9,989 nucleotides of DNA, taken from positions 1-9,989 of the forward strand of contig DAOUSP010000032.1 of assembly GCA_030627155.1 (NCBI GenBank), given 5' to 3'. The notes beneath the pieces are model-generated. The model was not told where the DNA came from. It saw nothing but the letters and a program-made list of their open reading frames with translations, and searched no databases. Below are positions 6,823 through 9,989 of this stretch, piece by piece (within the stretch, counting starts at the first letter, position 1; the number at the start of each line of letters is the position of its first letter). The position numbers were made by a program, and so were the translations under genes. This stretch comes from Candidatus Aminicenantota bacterium. Lineage in GTDB: Bacteria > Acidobacteriota > Aminicenantia > Aminicenantales > Aminicenantaceae.

Positions 6823-7501
6823 CATTTTAAAAGCAGAAAATCTGTGCAAAAATTACCCTTTGCCTAAGGGAAGTCTTCGTGTTTTTGAAAATTTAAACTT
6901 TGAATTAGAGAAAGGGGGCTTTGTGGCTGTCATGGGGTCTTCAGGCGTGGGGAAAACAACTCTTTTGAATTTGTTAGGAATATTAGACAGGCCCACGCAT
7001 GGGAAAATCTTTCTTGAAGGAGAAGATGTTTTTTCGAAGACAGAGAAGGAAAAAGCTTTAATTAGAAACACAAAGATAGGTTTTATTTTTCAATTCTATC
7101 ACCTGCTTCCTGAATTTACTGCCTTAGAAAACGTAAGCTTTCCTCTTTTAATAAAAGGAATTGAAAAAGCTGAGGCCAAAAAGAAAGCCCTTCAACTTCT
7201 CAAAGATGTTTATTTGGAAGACAAAGCCCCTATGAGGCCTGCCCAGCTATCAGGTGGTGAGCAGCAGAGGGTAGCCATTGCGCGCGCTTTGATAAATGAT
7301 CCAATGTTGCTTCTTGCTGATGAACCCACAGGAAACTTGGATTGGAGAACAGGTAAGATGATTTTAAATCTCATCCGTGATTTGCACCAAAAAAAGGATT
7401 TATCTTCAATCATTGTTACTCATAACGAAAAAGTGGCTCAATTTTGCCAAAAGACATATATCATGGAAAATGGCCAATTGAAACTTTTATCTTCTCAATA
7501 A
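6815..7501 (+). CDS. lolD: Lipoprotein-release ABC transporter ATPase LolD, 228 aa
   Basis: This is the cytoplasmic ATPase expected to drive the preceding permease. All nucleotide-binding motifs are intact: Walker A GSSGVGKTT (41-49), Q-loop glutamine 93, signature LSGGEQQRVAIARA (145-158), Walker B with DEPTGNLD (169-176), and switch histidine 203. The length and the short C-terminal end fit LolD rather than the fused ATPase-permease MacB. FtsE or another MacB-type ATPase would look similar in sequence, but the adjoining LolC/E permease decides the call. The gene overlaps the permease by 8 bp, so the two should be co-translated. The Walker A reads GVGKTT where GSGKST is commonest, which is an acceptable variation. 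A 127-bp gap separates it from bamA. Confidence 0.94.
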   Translation: MNSILKAENLCKNYPLPKGSLRVFENLNFELEKGGFVAVMGSSGVGKTTLLNLLGILDRPTHGKIFLEGEDVFSKTEKEKALIRNTKIGFIFQFYHLLPEFTALENVSFPLLIKGIEKAEAKKKALQLLKDVYLEDKAPMRPAQLSGGEQQRVAIARALINDPMLLLADEPTGNLDWRTGKMILNLIRDLHQKKDLSSIIVTHNEKVAQFCQKTYIMENGQLKLLSSQ

Positions 7502-7558
7502 AGTTAATAATACTGTAAAACGGAATGGCGGAGATGGTCATGATGTTTTTTGGTGCAA

Positions 7559-7588
7559 TTGTTTAAACTGGATTCGAGTTTGGATAAC
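7559..7588 (+). promoter_or_regulatory. Tentative promoter upstream of bamA
   Basis: TTGTTT (7559-7564) and GATAAC (7583-7588) are separated by 18 bases in the 127-bp gap between lolD and bamA, giving a predicted start near 7595. The hexamers are only partial matches. The GTTTAAAC palindrome at 7561-7568 overlaps the -35 element. No convincing terminator after lolD was seen, so read-through from the lol genes is equally possible. Confidence 0.25.
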
Positions 7589-7615
7589 CTTTCTTTTTAG
7601 ATACTTTTATGATAT

Positions 7616-7620
7616 AAGGA
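7616..7620 (+). promoter_or_regulatory. bamA ribosome-binding site
   Basis: AAGGA lies eight bases before the ATG at 7629 and supports that start, which also gives an immediate, complete signal peptide. An ATG at 7621 is out of frame and meets a stop after two codons. Confidence 0.7.
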
Positions 7621-7628
7621 ATGAGATA

Positions 7629-9974
7629 ATGAAAAAAATATTTTTTGCTTTAATTATTCTAATTCTACCTTTTTACCTCTCTGCCCAGGAAGTAGTGGAG
7701 AAAATTGAAATCATTGGAAATGAAAGAGTTACAGAGGAAACCATCCGATACTACCTGTCTTCAAGAGAAGGGGACTACTTTAATAAAGATCTCTTAAGGC
7801 GTGATTTTAAAGTGTTATGGTCAACAGGTTTTTTCTCAAACCTCAAGATTGAAGAAGAGGACAGCACTAAAGGAAAGATTGTGAAAATCATTGTTGAAGA
7901 GAACCCAATAATTAAAGACATTGTTTTTAAAACAGGGAAAAAACTAAAAGAGAACGATATTATTGATAAATTAAAAGAAAATGATGAATACATTCTCCCT
8001 TACTCTTATTATAATCCTTTTAAAATCCAGAGAATCGAGAAAAGAATCAAAGAATTATTGGCTGAAAAGGGCCTCACTGCTGGAGAAGTCAGAGTCGATA
8101 CCAATAAAAAAGGGGAAAACGAGTTAGAGGTCATTTTTAATATTGATGAAGGGCCAAAAATTCGGGTCGGTGAGATTGTTTTTGAAGGGAAACCAAAGCT
8201 TCTCCAAAGCACCCTGCGGGAGGCTGTAAAGGAAAATAAAAAACACGGAATAATTGCTTGGGTTACAGGAAAAGATGTTTTTAAAGAAAATAAATTAGAT
8301 GAAGATTTAGCCAGTATTAAGAGGAAACTTCAAGAATACGGATACATGGAAGCCACAATTGGGGAACCCAGGATTGAAGATATTAAGAAAAGGTCTATAT
8401 TTCTAAAAAAACAGACAATGAAACGGATTGTTATTCCTATTGATGCGGGCTATATATATAAAGCAGGTGATGTCGAAATCGAAGGAAACAAGGTTATTTC
8501 TACGAAATACCTGAGAAGTCTTATTAAATTCAATCCTGGAGAAATATACAGCACGAAAATAAGAGAAAAAGCTGTAGAGGATATTGGAGAACTATACAGA
8601 AATGCGGGATACCTCTATGCCCAGGTGATGCCAGTAGAGAATCTTGATCCCAAAAGAAAATATGTTAATGTGACATTCAATATTTACGAAGGTGAAGTTG
8701 TTTACCTGAATAGACTTGAATTTAGAGGTAATACTTATTCAAAAGATAAAGTTATCCGTCGAGAAATGCTACTGCGTGAGGGAGATAGATTTAGTTTGGC
8801 GTTGTTCAAAGATAGTATTCTGAGGGTAAAACAGATTGGACTTGTTGAGCTCGAGAAAGAGCCTGAAATTAAGCCTCTTCCTGATGACCCAACAAAGATG
8901 GATGTTATTCTGAATGTGAAAGAACTGCAGAGAAACAACATCCAGTTTACCGCCGGGTACAGCGGCTACGAGGGGACATTTGTAGCACTGAGTTATTCGA
9001 CAGTGAATTTCATGGGGGCAGGTGAGAATTTACAACTCATGATGCAATATGGAAAAAGAATAAAGAATTATTTATTCGGATTTTCTGAACCTTATGTTTT
9101 TGATTTACCGATAACTTTAGGTTTTAACATATATGACAGATATATGATTTTCCCTGGCTTATACAACCAAAAAACGAAAGGAATTAATTTACAGTTTTCT
9201 GCAAGAGTCAAGGGGTATTGGAGGACAAACTTAACATATGGCTTTGATTATGTTGACGTGACCTTGCCTTCAGAAGAGGACGAGGACTACTACTACGATC
9301 CATATTTATACTCTGGCTCCTCCGGCGGCTATTACCCTGGGAGCTATATGTATGGCTTAGGGAATTACAACATGAGCAGTGTTACGACATCATTATACCG
9401 TTCGACAGTAGATAGCCCATTAACGCCTACACAGGGCTCCTTGTATCTGGCTTCCTGTAAGTTTGCCGGATCTTTTCTTGGAGGCGATATCAGCTTAATC
9501 AAGCCGCGTTTTGAGTGGACGCGTTTTCAGCCACTGATTAGCAAACATGTATTGGGTTTTCATCTGGAATATCAATCTATTCACCCGATAGCAGATTCAG
9601 ATGTCCCATTTTGGGAAAGATTCTATCTCGGAGGAGAACGGTCTATCAGAGGATATAACATTTATACTATTGGACCGCGGAGTGAGAAAGGAACGAACAT
9701 GGGGGGAGAAAAATCTCTTGTGTTCAATGCAGAATACATTATTCAAGTAGGGGGCCCACTTTATGCTATATTCTTTTATGATGCTGGGAATGCTTATGCG
9801 CACGACCAGAAAGTAAACTTAAAGAATCTTTATACTTCTGCAGGGCTTGAATTAAGGGTGTTTGTTCCGGCTTTGAGAGTTCCTTTTAGACTTATTTTTG
9901 CGTATAATAATCCAAAAATATATGCGGATGATTCCAATTTCGCTTTTCGTTTTGCGATTGGAACAACTTTTTAA
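7629..9974 (+). CDS. bamA: Outer-membrane protein assembly factor BamA (Omp85 family), 781 aa
   Basis: BamA folds and inserts beta-barrel proteins into the outer membrane. Residues 1-19 form a signal peptide, with cleavage likely after Ala19. Five POTRA domains follow, at about 24-91, 92-175, 176-273, 274-354 and 355-432. Each opens with the typical strand and IxGN/EGN-type turn (IEIIGNERV at 26-34, VEIEGNKVI at 282-290, LEFRGNTYS at 363-371). The C-terminal beta-barrel runs from about 433 to 781. It contains the Omp85 loop-6 motif in GGERSIRGY (668-676) and ends in Phe781, as the outer-membrane beta-signal requires. The length is normal (E. coli BamA is about 810). An acidic and Tyr/Gly-rich stretch (547-581) lies in a predicted surface loop. 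TamA is a less likely alternative because that family has three POTRA domains. The lol neighbours fit an envelope-assembly role. Confidence 0.96.
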   Translation: MKKIFFALIILILPFYLSAQEVVEKIEIIGNERVTEETIRYYLSSREGDYFNKDLLRRDFKVLWSTGFFSNLKIEEEDSTKGKIVKIIVEENPIIKDIVFKTGKKLKENDIIDKLKENDEYILPYSYYNPFKIQRIEKRIKELLAEKGLTAGEVRVDTNKKGENELEVIFNIDEGPKIRVGEIVFEGKPKLLQSTLREAVKENKKHGIIAWVTGKDVFKENKLDEDLASIKRKLQEYGYMEATIGEPRIEDIKKRSIFLKKQTMKRIVIPIDAGYIYKAGDVEIEGNKVISTKYLRSLIKFNPGEIYSTKIREKAVEDIGELYRNAGYLYAQVMPVENLDPKRKYVNVTFNIYEGEVVYLNRLEFRGNTYSKDKVIRREMLLREGDRFSLALFKDSILRVKQIGLVELEKEPEIKPLPDDPTKMDVILNVKELQRNNIQFTAGYSGYEGTFVALSYSTVNFMGAGENLQLMMQYGKRIKNYLFGFSEPYVFDLPITLGFNIYDRYMIFPGLYNQKTKGINLQFSARVKGYWRTNLTYGFDYVDVTLPSEEDEDYYYDPYLYSGSSGGYYPGSYMYGLGNYNMSSVTTSLYRSTVDSPLTPTQGSLYLASCKFAGSFLGGDISLIKPRFEWTRFQPLISKHVLGFHLEYQSIHPIADSDVPFWERFYLGGERSIRGYNIYTIGPRSEKGTNMGGEKSLVFNAEYIIQVGGPLYAIFFYDAGNAYAHDQKVNLKNLYTSAGLELRVFVPALRVPFRLIFAYNNPKIYADDSNFAFRFAIGTTF

Positions 9975-9978
9975 GGAG
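9973..9978 (+). promoter_or_regulatory. Shine-Dalgarno sequence for the gene beyond the right edge
   Basis: AAGGAG overlaps the bamA stop codon and is followed by eleven bases with no ATG, GTG or TTG complete within the window. If the last base (9989) is the A of an ATG, the spacing would be ten bases. In related clusters the next gene is usually a Skp/OmpH-like periplasmic chaperone, but nothing here shows its identity. Confidence 0.55.
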
Positions 9979-9989
9979 TACGTTTTTCA

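Noticed and set aside
6815..7501. MacB or FtsE identity for the ATPase
   Set aside because: MacB would be fused to a permease, and FtsE would neighbour ftsX. The adjoining LolC/E-type permease and bamA favour LolD.
7502..7628. Small gene or strong terminator in the lolD-bamA gap
   Set aside because: No frame with a start and ribosome-binding site runs through it, and no G-C-rich hairpin followed by T residues is visible.

Overview
The window looks like chromosomal housekeeping DNA of an AT-rich diderm (Gram-negative) bacterium. The outer membrane is implied by a BamA/Omp85 protein with signal peptide and terminal Phe, and by a Lol-type lipoprotein-release ABC transporter. The order lysS - lolC/E - lolD - bamA resembles envelope clusters I recall from deltaproteobacteria such as Geobacter and from Acidobacteriota-like lineages. 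I lean towards an Acidobacteriota/Aminicenantes-like or deltaproteobacterial relative, but sequence reading alone does not settle the phylum.

Layout. Bases 1-157 hold the possible C-terminal end of an unrecognised upstream gene. A two-part GNAT-type protein of 380 aa follows (170-1312), then an 87-bp gap with two mutually exclusive hairpins. Next comes a tight cluster, ribH - nusB - lysS (1400-3851): lumazine synthase, the NusB antitermination factor and class II lysyl-tRNA synthetase. nusB lies 15 bp after ribH, and lysS overlaps nusB. A convergent minus-strand gene (3955-5469) encodes a DUF1846/UPF0371 protein of unknown biochemical function.

The 132-bp divergent region 5470-5601 carries a good sigma70-like promoter (TTGACT-17-TAATCT). 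It lies so close to the lolC/E start codon that the mRNA would be nearly leaderless. A 14-bp palindrome overlaps its -35 box. Downstream, the lolC/E-type permease and the lolD ATPase overlap by 8 bp (5602-7501). After a 127-bp gap comes bamA, with five POTRA domains and a 16-strand-type barrel (7629-9974). The window ends just after a strong Shine-Dalgarno sequence for the next gene, in which the final base may be the A of its ATG.

How the genes fit together. LolC/E-LolD releases lipoproteins from the inner membrane and BamA inserts beta-barrel proteins into the outer membrane, so the right half is an envelope-biogenesis unit. The left half is riboflavin synthesis, transcription and translation. 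The DUF1846 gene, on the opposite strand between the halves, is the main departure from the expected cluster. I saw no mobile element, CRISPR array, rRNA or complete tRNA, and no clear new multi-gene system. The most unusual points are the leaderless-type lolC/E promoter, the switch-like hairpins before ribH, the inserted DUF1846 gene and a Tyr/Gly/acidic loop in BamA.
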